This document shows, piece by piece, positions 47,104 through 58,111 of a DNA stretch of 64,000 nucleotides. The notes beneath the pieces were generated by a model. It was not told the origin of the DNA and did no database searches. It saw nothing but the letters and a program-made list of their open reading frames with translations. A program made the translations under genes and the position numbers. The stretch spans positions 248,001 to 312,000 of the forward strand of contig BLAL01000297.1 of assembly GCA_015698045.1 (NCBI GenBank), written 5' to 3'. Within the stretch, counting starts at the first letter, position 1. Each line of letters starts with the position of its first letter. The stretch is from Rhizophagus clarus (taxonomy: Eukaryota > Glomeromycota > Glomeromycetes > Glomerales > Glomeraceae).

Positions 47104-47600
47104 TGCTTTCACTAACTGTACTAACTGTATATAACAAATGGATTCATGTGCAATTTACATTATAAGTAGAGATTGAACAAAGCAAGTTACACTTCCGTGA
47201 TTCATCGCTATAATAGTTATAAACTTCCAAGATTCCTAAAGAAAGATTACATTTTAAGATTAACGATCATTAACGTTAATGAAATTATTAGACAAATAAC
47301 ATTAATAAGAACTGACCGTGTCTTCCTTAAAAATTTTAAACTTGGCATAGTTGTGCTTTCACTAACTGTAATATAATGCACAGTTGATGATTGGAATAAG
47401 ATAATAAAGAACATAATTATATATACAAGTAGAGGTTAAACTAAGCAAGTCGCTCTTCCATTATTCCTATTGTTTCCATAACTGATTATTCACCACTGTA
47501 ATGGTTATAAACTTTCAAGATTCTAAAAAAGAACATAGACTTTGAGATTATTTGAATATTAATAATTACTTTGGAAACTACCAGACAAAGTAAATTTATT
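47104..47600. repeat. Diverged 251-bp tandem duplication
   Basis: gctttcactaactgta occurs at 47104 and 47355. Later landmarks keep the same offset: caagtagaggtt/ataagtagagatt, aagcaagt, cttccatta/cttccgtga, and ataaacttycaagatt. Non-coding. Confidence 0.65.
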
Positions 47601-50600
47601 TTCTTCGATAAAACAAAAGGATAAATTCTTCAACTTTGTAAAAAAAAGATAATTTTATTGGCCCGCATGTAAAAAATAATAAGATTATATTTTATCAACA
47701 ATCCCAACTGAAGGTTATATAGTAAATTAATTTTGTCAAAGCAATTGGATTGGCCATGTGTTCTTATTAAAAATGAAAGGACTATCAGATTATTACCAAA
47801 GTCCTAATGAAATATTCTTTGTTGAAGTATTTAACATTAAGAAAATACAAGACAATGAGAACCAGGTAAAGATCACAGATATTTTAACTCAAATCAATGA
47901 TCCTAGGTAAATTAGGTACAATTACACACTTACACCTTAAACTCAGAGTTGAAAGATTTGTATAAAATAGAAAATAAGCTGATGCGGGTTGAACAAAAAG
48001 AAGAGATAAAAACAAAACTGTTTCAAAAAATACAGTATTACAAATAATGGACTATTAAGGATGTTATATGGGTGATGCCATTCGAGACATTATAATACTG
48101 AACCTTATAACTGAAACAAGAACTTGTCAAATTCACAAGTGCATTCAGCAGTGGTATTCCAGAACTTTATGCAAGAAATTATATTTATTTAAAGAAGATA
48201 TTAGTACTTATAATTCAAAATATTATAAGTAAAATTAACAGGAAAATAAACTATTCAAAATTCTAAATCTTATAAACAAAAGAAGTTCACAAATTTTCTT
48301 GCTAAATAATAATTATAGCTTTAATATTGACTATATCAGATACAAGAGAACATTATATCAGGCCAACGGCTGATTATTATCCAGTAAAAACACAGTATAA
48401 TATATAAAATTGTGTTATTTATGTCATTATTTTGGACATGGATAATTGCTTTGCAATAAATTATTGCTTCATTTGCTGGGAGTCAAATCATGTTTCACAG
48501 TAAAAAGAATAAAGAAACTGTAAAATTGCGTACAATATTCACTTTTAAAGTTCACCTTGCTTTTATATCCATTATCATCATTTATACTAGTGTTGAACCA
48601 ACATGTAATTATTTTATTTAAAAGATTTAATAACTTATTAAAATAAAAATTACAGAAGAATCCAACACTATAAGTTGACTATATTATTTTGAGGATTGGT
48701 GCTATAAATTCATTCTAAGAAAATATATAAACTGCTTTGGAAATATCTTACCATCAAATTAAAGATTGTACCCTTCAAAAAGTTAAAAGACAGATGGTAT
48801 AAAATAGCTGTTATTAATGACAATTATGCTTCAATCAACTTCGCATCGATTACGGACAAGTCCTCAGAATAATACAAAATGGTCGTACATTGGGCGGAGA
48901 TCTGATTGTTGTTGCAAACCATTCACAAATATCAATGCATATGTTACCGAATTGTTCTGATGATTCTTAAGGAATGATGCTGAAATATTTCATTAGGGAA
49001 TATTTGGATAATTTTACATACAAGTAAAATAAAAAAATCATGATTATGTATCCTTTTTTTTGGAAACAATAGAGGACAAAGATATTATGGTCTTAATGAA
49101 TCATTTAATAATGAAGTGAAATGTCTTTTTCTTATTTAAATGATTCTATGATATAGATATAAGTTTTTTTAGTTCATTAGTCAGTTGTATATATTATATT
49201 TTATTATTGCTATTTATTTTCAAAATATTTTCATAATATCTTCTATCTCAAATTTAAATACTGAGCAATTTATTCCTTATCTCAAAAAAAAACAAAATGG
49301 AATACCATTTAGTGTAAACACTTAAAAGATGAAAGTTTATGGCAGTTAAGAATTTAAGGTACAAATTGCATCACTTTTTTCATTTTACTTAAACAAATAT
49401 CCTATTACACAGTAATGCATATCCAGCATGCACAAATGAATTCAATAATTGTTAATGATTATACAGTTATTTACACTAAAAGTTAAACTTATATTGGACA
49501 AATAGTCAGATGTAATTGAATATTGTATTACACCTATCACAGTACCCTTACATTAGTCTAATCGAAATGTCAAAACTTTTTGCAAGAATTAATTAGAATA
49601 GAATATTAGGACATAATTTAATCCAATTTGCAACTTAAAAAACAGATCAATGAGATCATCTTCTATTACAATAAAGTCTACAGAACACAAACTGAAGCAA
49701 TAAGAAATATATAAAGCGAAATCAATAAAATAACAGGAAAAATCAAAAATAAAAAAAGAATAGTAATTCCTTAGCATCAACAACCAACAAATTGGTATGC
49801 AAGAAATTTTAAATTATGATTAATACCTAATCACAAATGATGTTAAAAATACTATCGCAAGGGTGTATGTGGGCTGATTAAAGGTTAAATTGTGAATGAA
49901 TATACATAGTATTTAATCAGAAAACTATTTAAATATTGGGCAGTAAACTATAAATCTTTAATTATAATGTAATTTTTTAAAAAATCTATATGCATGCAAT
50001 TTGTATTTATAAATAGATTCGTTATTTTCTTCATATATAAAAAAAATTATAAATATATATATACTTATATGTAATGTATACCAAATATCTATAAAAAAAG
50101 ATGCACATCCTGATGATCCAATGTACTCAAGACATAATAGTGAAAAATATGGAAAACTTAAAAAAAAGTGATAATATTATCATGTTTTTTAAAATTATCA
50201 TTAAAGTGTTTAAATTTATTCTATTTAATATATTATTAAATTGTTAGCTTTTGATAATCATTACTGTCAGAATTATGTGATGATATATCATAGATGTGAA
50301 ATCACTAAACTGGACTCATCTAATTGCAAATCAAGTTTTAGATGATAATGAGCAGTTTTTGGATAATTTAGATAATATATCTCATAACAGTTTTTGGTAA
50401 AACTAGATTTTATAGTATTTTTTTCAAATAAAATTTATATTTTTAATTATTATTCTTTTAAGCTGAAAACTGGAAGCAAATGTACAATGCATTATGGGAT
50501 GCTCTTGTCCTAATTTTCACTATAACAAATATAGGAGAGTCTCTAAAGAATTGATTTTCCAAAACAATAGATAAAATGTATGTTTTAGCATTCAGATCAA

Positions 50601-53217
50601 TGGATATTAATTTTAAAAGTCATCTGCATATCAATTAATGAATAAAAATTCTTCTCAAATACATCTTAATGATAATAATTAGCAAGAAATTTTAGCGCAA
50701 TTCCAGCTGGTATTAAAACTCAACTAAAAATTGGCTGAAATTAATAAATTATCAAAACTGTATTATAAAACTATTTGATCAACCTATTGACAGTATAGTG
50801 AATATCTCTTTTATCCCAATTGTATTAATCATTTGTTGATCATTTATCAATTACTTTAATTTTATCAAATTGCCATATTTAAAATAATTAGCTTAGCTTA
50901 AATTAAACAACTTTACATGATTATATTCAAAATTTACAAATAGCATTTGAATTTAAAATTTATTTCATTTTTTAACTTGAATCTTATATGATTTGATTTT
51001 CAAACATAAAGTCTTCTTTCAAAACTTAAAACTATTTATAAAAAAAAATTTGTAAGTAATTATGATATGATTGTTAAAGCAAAAATTGTTTTTTTAAGTT
51101 ACCATGACATCACAATAGAAATTTTCAATCAACAATTCATTTATTTTGATCAGCTTAACATCTACTCATCTTTAAACAGACAGCAATACATCTTGATGCA
51201 TGACTATATATTATACCATTTATTTTAGATAATAAATATTATGTATGCAATTCTTCAGATTCTAAAAATAGTTCAGATAGAAGAATAATTCTGGTTCTTA
51301 AAATTATTGGTTCAGGTGCAAAAGGAGGCCTGGAAAAAAAGGAGCCAAAGTACTTTATTAGGAGCAGAATATATGACAGTTGCAGGAAAAAGTAAATTTA
51401 AAAAATAAAGTTTCAGATTATTATATACTGTATTATTGCAAGAAAAAGTGATTTAATACTATTTATTTTTCTTTTAAATTATTTTTCTTTTAGTTTTACT
51501 TTAAGTATTGAATATATTAATGTTATTATTAGTTAAAATTCACAAGTAATATTTTTCTATTATTAAACAAATATAGTACAGAATTTGAATTGATTTACTA
51601 AATTATATATTAATAAAAATTTTTCTTATAAATATTATTTTTCATTTTTCATATTTTTATTTAAAATTATTATAATAAATATAATATTACTCTTTACAAA
51701 TCCTACATACTTAAGAGATCATTAAAATAAATTTCTTGGATTTTTACCTTATTACTTACTCAAACCTAATAAATATATTTATATAAATTCTGTTAGTTAA
51801 AAGAGAAGTTATTGCATATATACTTATTTTTTTAAAGTGATTATAGTTGTCACTTTAATAAAAAAAAAAAAAAAAATAATAATAATAGGTGGTAAAGCAA
51901 TATTTCCAAAAGCTTTCAAACATAAAATTCTATGTAAAAAGATTCATTTCTACATTACTGGTTATATTATAAACTGTACAATTTATTGACATAAAATATA
52001 ATAGATTAATTGTGAAGTTTACATATATCTATTATATTTTAGAAGTTAACTGTCAAGAAAAATAAATACATATAATATTATAGTAAATTTATTATAGAAA
52101 GAAAATTTTTTGTTAATATAAATATTTCAAAGAAATTTTTAGTTGATTATACTTTAATCTGCTAGTTATGGACAAGCTGAGACTACTAGTCTCAGCAATG
52201 AACCACCAATTAGAATATAAAATAAGATTTGAATTTAGTCACAATATATTAAAAAAGTATATAAGAATTATTGACTTTAGATTTTTTTCTAAAAAAACAA
52301 ATGGCAACTCTACATTCTAAAAATTTGTTTACTGGTTTTATATACAAATTCTTTTTGAATAAAAATTAGGAGAAATTTAAATACAAATCGAAAATATAAA
52401 GTGTGAATATGAAAAAAATTAAAGATTCTCTCAAAATACCATTTCAAAAAATTGAAAATTATTATAACAATTTACAATCTGACTAAAGTTTAATGTCATT
52501 TGTGCATATAGTTATTAAAAAAATGTGAATAATTAATAGAAATGATAGCCAGAAGACTTGTGAAATGATTTTCTTACATATAAATGATACTAAAATCTAA
52601 TAATAAATAAAAGGTAAACATAATAAATGATATCAACATTAAATGAAAACAGCAACAATTTCTCATCCATCTACTTTCATTTCTCATTTCTTATTATTAA
52701 TATTTTTTAAAAAAAGAAAAATTCTTAGTTTAACATTATGTGCTGCAATATATAATTATGTAAATAAAGTAGTACTTAATTGAAATAGGGATGGATTTTG
52801 AAATTGTTAGATCAGCAAACAAATTAAATTTATCAAATCAAATAATTATTGCAAACCATATTGTAACAAATAAAAATGTAAGAAAACATCCAAAAAAGAC
52901 AAATGTAGAGTAAACAAGAAAGCTAGTTTAAAGACAAGTAACAAAGTTCTACTGCATGAAATATTACAGCATTAATAATATATTATTAATATTCTAACGC
53001 AACAATTTGTCAGCAAATTGTCAAAGTATTAAAAAAAAAATAAACACAAGATGCAATCATAATATAAGATATCAACTATTATATATAATAAATAAAATAA
53101 ATTCATTTTATATATAATGACTACTAATATTAAGAAAAAATTTATATTATTAATGATTATTTATTAAAAATTCTAAAAAGTAATGACAATGCTTAAAATT
53201 TTGCCAGATTTGACATA
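47601..53217. other. Gene-poor AT-rich stretch
   Basis: About 5.6 kb with no reading frame over 64 codons, very few CG dinucleotides, and a different feel from the rest of the window (many tca/tga-type strings). Short stretches, for example around 48,060-48,330 and 48,790-49,000, read like heavily mutated protein but no family can be named. I see no repeat with clear borders here. Confidence 0.45.
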
Positions 53218-53374
53218 TGGGGTCTTTGCAATAGAAAGGTACGAAACTCAAAAAAAAATAAAAATTTAATTAATATTAAATTTACACTTATTTTAGTATA
53301 AAAAACATAATTAGCATATAAAATAAATTTAAAATTTTTTTTGAGTTTCGTACCTTTCTATTGCAAAGACCCCA
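53218..53374. mobile_element. Tc1/mariner-type MITE, 157 bp, near-perfect arms
   Basis: Left arm starts TGGGGTCTTTGCAATAGAAA (53218) and runs about 40 bp to an A9 run. The right arm is its exact complement apart from one base in the A/T run, ending at 53374. TA flanks both sides (53216-53217 and 53375-53376), the target duplication of Tc1/mariner elements. The centre is AT-rich and non-coding. The near-identity of the arms suggests recent activity or hairpin-driven correction. Confidence 0.88.
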
Positions 53375-53842
53375 TATTATTATTTATTGCAAACTGAGGT
53401 AAGATGAATAATTAAAAAACTAAAGTAACTAATCCTCAATTTCAAAAAATTTTTATAAATAATATTCATGCATTTATATATTCCTATATTCTTAAACTAT
53501 CTATTTAACCAGAATAATTGCATGATGTTTTACATAATTTATCTTTTTACTCTTTTTACTATGCCTAAATAAATTATTCTAGAAGGACCTTTATGACCCG
53601 CCATTCTGATCAAAAGTCTAGTATTAAATACTAGATTTATCTAGTATAAAATATAGGAAAATCTAGTATAAAATATAAATAAATCTGGTATAAAATATAG
53701 ATTTATATATTTTATACTAGATCAGATCTATATTTTAATATAGATTGCCTTATATTTTATACCAGACTAATTTGTTAAGCTTCACCAGCATGATTATCAC
53801 CTATCTATCTGCGCAGCATTAAGTGGTGATTGTCCTATTTAT

Positions 53843-54259
53843 GTTAGGGTGTTTACAATAAGTTTAATCACAAACATAGGAGAAGCTCATTAATAAAAAT
53901 GACTAATTAGAACAGATTTTCTGTAACAAATTTCAAAATTCCCAGTTTATTAAATTTATAATTAAAATTGCTGGCATGAAAATTTTAATTTCTCATGTTT
54001 CATCAATTATTTGTAATTTTTGCCAACAAAATTTAATTCTTTAGAGTATCTTTATAAAATTACAATTGCGAATTTGAAAATTTCTCAAAGAATTTGATCA
54101 TATTATCAGTGATTTATTAATATTTTTTATATCATCTATTTCAAGATGTCAGACCAGGAAAGTATTCAAAATAGCTTGTATACAAAAAAATCTGTACTAA
54201 TCATTTTTACTATGGGGCTTCTCCTATTTTATAATTAAACTTATAGTAGATACTCTAAC
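53843..54259. mobile_element. Inverted-repeat element nested in the fold-back element
   Basis: Arms of about 80 bp, left from gttagggtgtttacaataag (53843) and right ending at 54259 as its diverged complement; aggagaagc and acagattt are kept in both. Arms are more diverged than those of the MITE at 53.2 kb. About 250 bp of AT-rich DNA lies between. Confidence 0.65.
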
Positions 54260-54855
54260 AATTTATGCATAAAAAGGATTATCAGAAAAATCATTCCTTT
54301 CCTGTGACACTTTGTACAAGAATTTTACAAATTATATATCTCTAAGATTATTTAATGCAAAAGTAGCATCATTCACACATCTTAATGCCTGTTTTCTGAA
54401 CTCTTTTAAGTTATTTAATAATTTTGGAGAAAGATTGGTTTGCATTTAATAATATATAATAATAATGAGTTTTTGCATTATCTATCAAGAAAATTTTAAA
54501 ATTTAATCAGTATACCTGATGTATTTTTTAAGTTTATTCACTGATAACAGATAAAAAAGTTTTTTTCATTTGATTTACTAAAAATAATTATTTATTTATT
54601 ACAAATAACAAGTAAACAAAAATTCTGGTTTACAGTAAGTGTGATAACCATACCGGTGAAGCTTAACAAATTAGTCCAGTATAAAATATAGGCGATCTAT
54701 ATTAAAATATAGATCTGATCTAGTATAAAATATCGACTCATCTAATATAAAATATAGGAAAATCTAGTATAAAATATAGATAAATCTGGTATAAAATATA
54801 GATTTATCTATTTCATACTAGATTTATCTATATTTTATACTAGATTTATCCATTT

Positions 54856-54976
54856 CCTTTTTTTTTTTTGGTGATGAAATCGTATATACATTTATTAGGT
54901 TAGATAGGATTACATAGCAATCTCTTCTATTCGATATGTAATACTTCCAGCCTAAGCCAGTCCAGACATTCACCCT
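54856..54976 (-). mobile_element. Retrotransposed insertion (LINE or SINE tail) with 16-bp target duplication
   Basis: A 121-bp segment in the right arm of the fold-back element is flanked by exact copies of CTAGATTTATCCATTT (54840-54855 and 54977-54992). On the minus strand it ends in a poly-A run preceded by tatacgatttcatcacc. Poly-A plus a long target duplication is the mark of LINE-driven target-primed insertion, here 5'-truncated or a SINE. Confidence 0.82.
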
Positions 54977-55472
54977 CTAGATTTATCCATTTTATACTAG
55001 ATTTATCTAGTATTTTATACTAGATTTTTCTATATTTTAATATAAATAAATCTAGTATTTAATACTAAACTTTTGATCAGAACGGTGGGTCATAGACCTT
55101 AACCTCATATGTAGTGTATTACATAAATTTTATATGTATAATTTATAAGTACCAATGTGTAATGCTAACAATTGCAAATCAGCATAATTAATTTTGATAT
55201 CTACAAAAATAAAAAATTTTTTTTTATTCTTTGTGTCTTATAATAAAAATATAAACAAACACTTTTATTAAAATTATTTACAAAACTAAGTAATAAATTT
55301 AAATTAATATAAAAAGATGTCATTCCTAGAAGTGGGTTTTGTTTTTTGTTATACCTGTGGCATGTTACATGGATCATGTCACCAAATTTTGTTGGTGAAA
55401 ATTTTGTGCCATAATTTTGCAGTGCAAAATATAACACAATTTTTTTTTTGATAGCTTATGTTCTTTTTTTAG

Positions 55473-56165
55473 AAATGGATTTTTAGCTTCAAACTTCAGA
55501 AAGGTAGTACTTTGCTTTTTCTTTCATGTTTTTGTATTAATCTTTGATTTAGAATTATTACTAACTTTTTTTTTTATAGGGCATTTTTGATTGGCTTTGG
55601 ACTTCAAAAAGTGAGTATTTTTTGTTTTTCTTTATATTTTTGTATTGATCTGATTTAAAAATGCTATTATCATTCCATTATCATCTTTTTTTTATAGAAG
55701 ATGTTTCTGGTAGGCTTTGGACTTCAGAATGGTGAGTATTTTTCATTTTTTTTTTGTTTTTGTATTGATCATTGATTTAAAAATGCTACTAATATTCCTT
55801 CTTTTTTTAGTAAACAATCTGAATAAAAACCTCAATTTTTTATTTTAGATTAGTAAGTATTTTGCATTTTTGTATAATTCTATTATTTGAGAATGTTACT
55901 GATGTTTCTTTTTCTTTTTTTAGAGATGTTTCCAATCTTCAGAATGGTAAATATTTTTCATTTTTCCTCATGTTTTTATATTGATCTTTGATTTAGGAAC
56001 AATACTAACATTCCTTTTTTTTTAGGAACTCTTTGGATCAAAACTTTAGCTTTGGACTTCCAAATGGTGAGTATTTGCTTTTTTTTGTTTTTTGTATTGT
56101 TTTTTAATTTAGGAACACTAGTAATGTTCCTTTTTCTTCTCTTTTTTTTAGAGATGTTTCTGACA
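55473..56165 (+). repeat. Array of exon-like units, about 113-bp period
   Basis: Seven units. Each has a long T-rich tract ending in AG (at 55472, 55579, 55697, 55810, 55923, 56025 and 56151) and a block of 23-42 bases related to agatgtttctgg followed by ctttggacttcagaatg. Six of the blocks are followed by donor-like GTGAGTATT, GTAAGT, GTAAAT or GTAGTA. The intervening 70-90 bases also repeat (ttgtattgatctttgattta). The blocks are not multiples of three, and joined they give no long frame. This is either tandem duplication of one exon-intron unit or a transposon's repeated flank. Confidence 0.6.
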
Positions 56166-56839
56166 GTAATTATTTAATGATTGTAAAAATATGAATGCAA
56201 AAAAAGTTATACAATAAATGTTTTTATTTTCATATATGGGCAGACTCACAGTAAAAGGTAGGGCTTAGTCAAAATTTTTTTTTTAAATTTATAAAAAATT
56301 ATGTATTAATTTATCTAATTTTTCAAAAAATTATTTTTTTATTTATAATGCATTAATAAAAAACATAATAATTTATAATTTATAAAATTTGTGTTTTTCT
56401 TTTATTATATTTAATGAATAATCTATTCTTGCTAGAAAAAAACTAATACTTTTAATGAATTCCTTGCAAAATTTTATTTTAGTTTATAAAAAACTAATTT
56501 CAAAAATCTTTAATGATGATATAATAAATAATGATCTTTCAAATTGATTATATAATTAAAATTGTGATTTTCTTAAAATCATATAATTGTCCCAGCCCCA
56601 CCTTTTGCTATAAGTCCACCCATGTACATAAATGATTGTTGTATATTGTACTATATTGTACTTGTACTACAAGTAAAAAAAGATAATAAAAATCATTACT
56701 TTAAGTCACATGTAGTAGTACATTACTTTACAATTTCATATCTTACAAATAAATTTTTTCTGTTGATATTGTAATTAAAAAATTAAACATAATAGGCTAC
56801 TAGCATTTTCAAGTTAACAAAAAAATATCAATACTAATA

Positions 56840-57215
56840 TTAGTTCTAACTTATGAAGTCTAAGGTTTGTATTTAAGAAATTCTACACAAAAAAGACAAG
56901 AAAAATATTAACAATGATTAATAAATCAGCTGAAAAAGCTAAACCAAAAATAAAAACCAGCACTTACAATTTTGAAGTCTAAATAGCTAAGTAAAGTATA
57001 GAAAGGTCATGTCTGGAAAAAGGGAAATAGATCATTAATATCAAACCTAAATTGAAAAAAAAGAAAAACAAAACTTTTATCAACTTTGAAGTCCGTCTAA
57101 GCTAAAATCTACAATATAAGAAGTTTGTCTCTAGAAAAAAAAAAAGGAATGTTAATAGCTAGTGTTTGTAAATTAAATAAAAGAAAACAAAAAATAAAAC
57201 TTACCTGTTATACTT
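56840..57215 (-). repeat. Facing array of exon-like units (minus strand)
   Basis: On the minus strand, T-rich tracts ending in AG occur at about 57131, 57013 and 56883, followed by blocks of 33-48 bases containing a variant of agacttcaaaa or ggacttcaaag. One block has a clear GTAAGT donor, and another GTAAGT lies upstream at about 57210. The block core is related to that of the plus-strand array at 55.5-56.2 kb, so the two arrays face each other across about 700 bp. Confidence 0.5.
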
Positions 57216-57218
57216 AGT

Positions 57219-57475
57219 GTTCCGCAAACAATTTGGTCAAATCAAATCAATTTAGATTTGATTTAAATTTTGATTTGATTTGATTTGATAATTTTGATTT
57301 GCAAATCGAATCCAAACTTCAAAACAAAATTTAAGTTCAAATCCAAATTAAAAAAAAAAGATTTGATTTGATTTCAAATCAAATTCAAATTAGCTTAAAC
57401 TAATTCAATCAAATCTGAATCAAATCTGACAAATCCAAATCAAATCCAAATCAAATCAAATTAAATATACATGAC
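57219..57475. mobile_element. hAT-like end with GATTT palindromic repeats
   Basis: Begins TAGTGTTCCGC, then dozens of gatttgattt and aaatcaaatc strings in both orientations to about 57,475. These would fold into long hairpins. The terminus matches that at 39,128 but the subterminal repeat is different. No transposase nearby. Confidence 0.5.
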
Positions 57476-58111
57476 CTGATTAAACGTAATTACAAGATCC
57501 TGAACAATACTAATATAACTCACAAATGATCTGCATGCGTTTACTATTAACTCTATGCAACTTTTTTTCATAGTAATGCTACGCAAACTTACATCTTAGT
57601 TAAAAAAAATTTTAAAAAATTTGTTAACGCTATAACAAATTATTCGGTATAAAGGCAGGGTCATGTGACTTGCCAATCTAATCAGATAACCTGAATATCT
57701 GATCTTTTTTTTAATCATTTATCAGTTTATTTTTGTAGTGTTGCCAGACGAAATGCATGACCAGACTTTTGGAATTAAGGTAAGGGACACTAGTCGAAAA
57801 AGGAATATTCGGTCTCCAATAAATCTGGCCTAGATTTGGCCAATTTTTAAAAAAATCGACCTAAATTAGTAATGATATGCTATTTGACTCTGATTCGATC
57901 CAGCCGAATGATGGTCAAATTGCATATAATAAAAATTAAACTATGTTCAGCCTCACATGAATAATGGCCGAATTGTATTCACTTTTCTATATTAAATAAT
58001 GGTTATAATATATTTACTATATTAATATTATTAAGTATAATAAAAAACAATAATACAATATTTGTTAAAAAATGTTTAAACAATTCGGACTAGTATAAAT
58101 ATTATATTAAA
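57476..58111. other. Flank of the CACTA-type relic
   Basis: No gene. CACTAGTCGAAAAAGGAATA at 57790 begins with CACTA and could be one terminus. Below it ggccgaatt and agccgaatg motifs recur in both orientations (57,810-57,980), as subterminal repeats do. A matching right-hand terminus was not found in the window. Confidence 0.3.

Larger units (their letters stand above)
53583..55100. mobile_element. Fold-back element, 1.5 kb
   Basis: Ends match in inverted order (left accttt/tatgacccgcc and ttctgatcaaaag; right complement tatgacccaccgttctgatc). Each arm is filled with direct and inverted copies of about 22 bp of tctagtataaaatatagata. The left arm runs about 53583-53800 and the right arm 54641-55100. 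Both inner ends share ttgttaagcttcacc and gattatcac. No coding sequence. Another inverted element and a retro-insertion sit inside. Confidence 0.75.
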
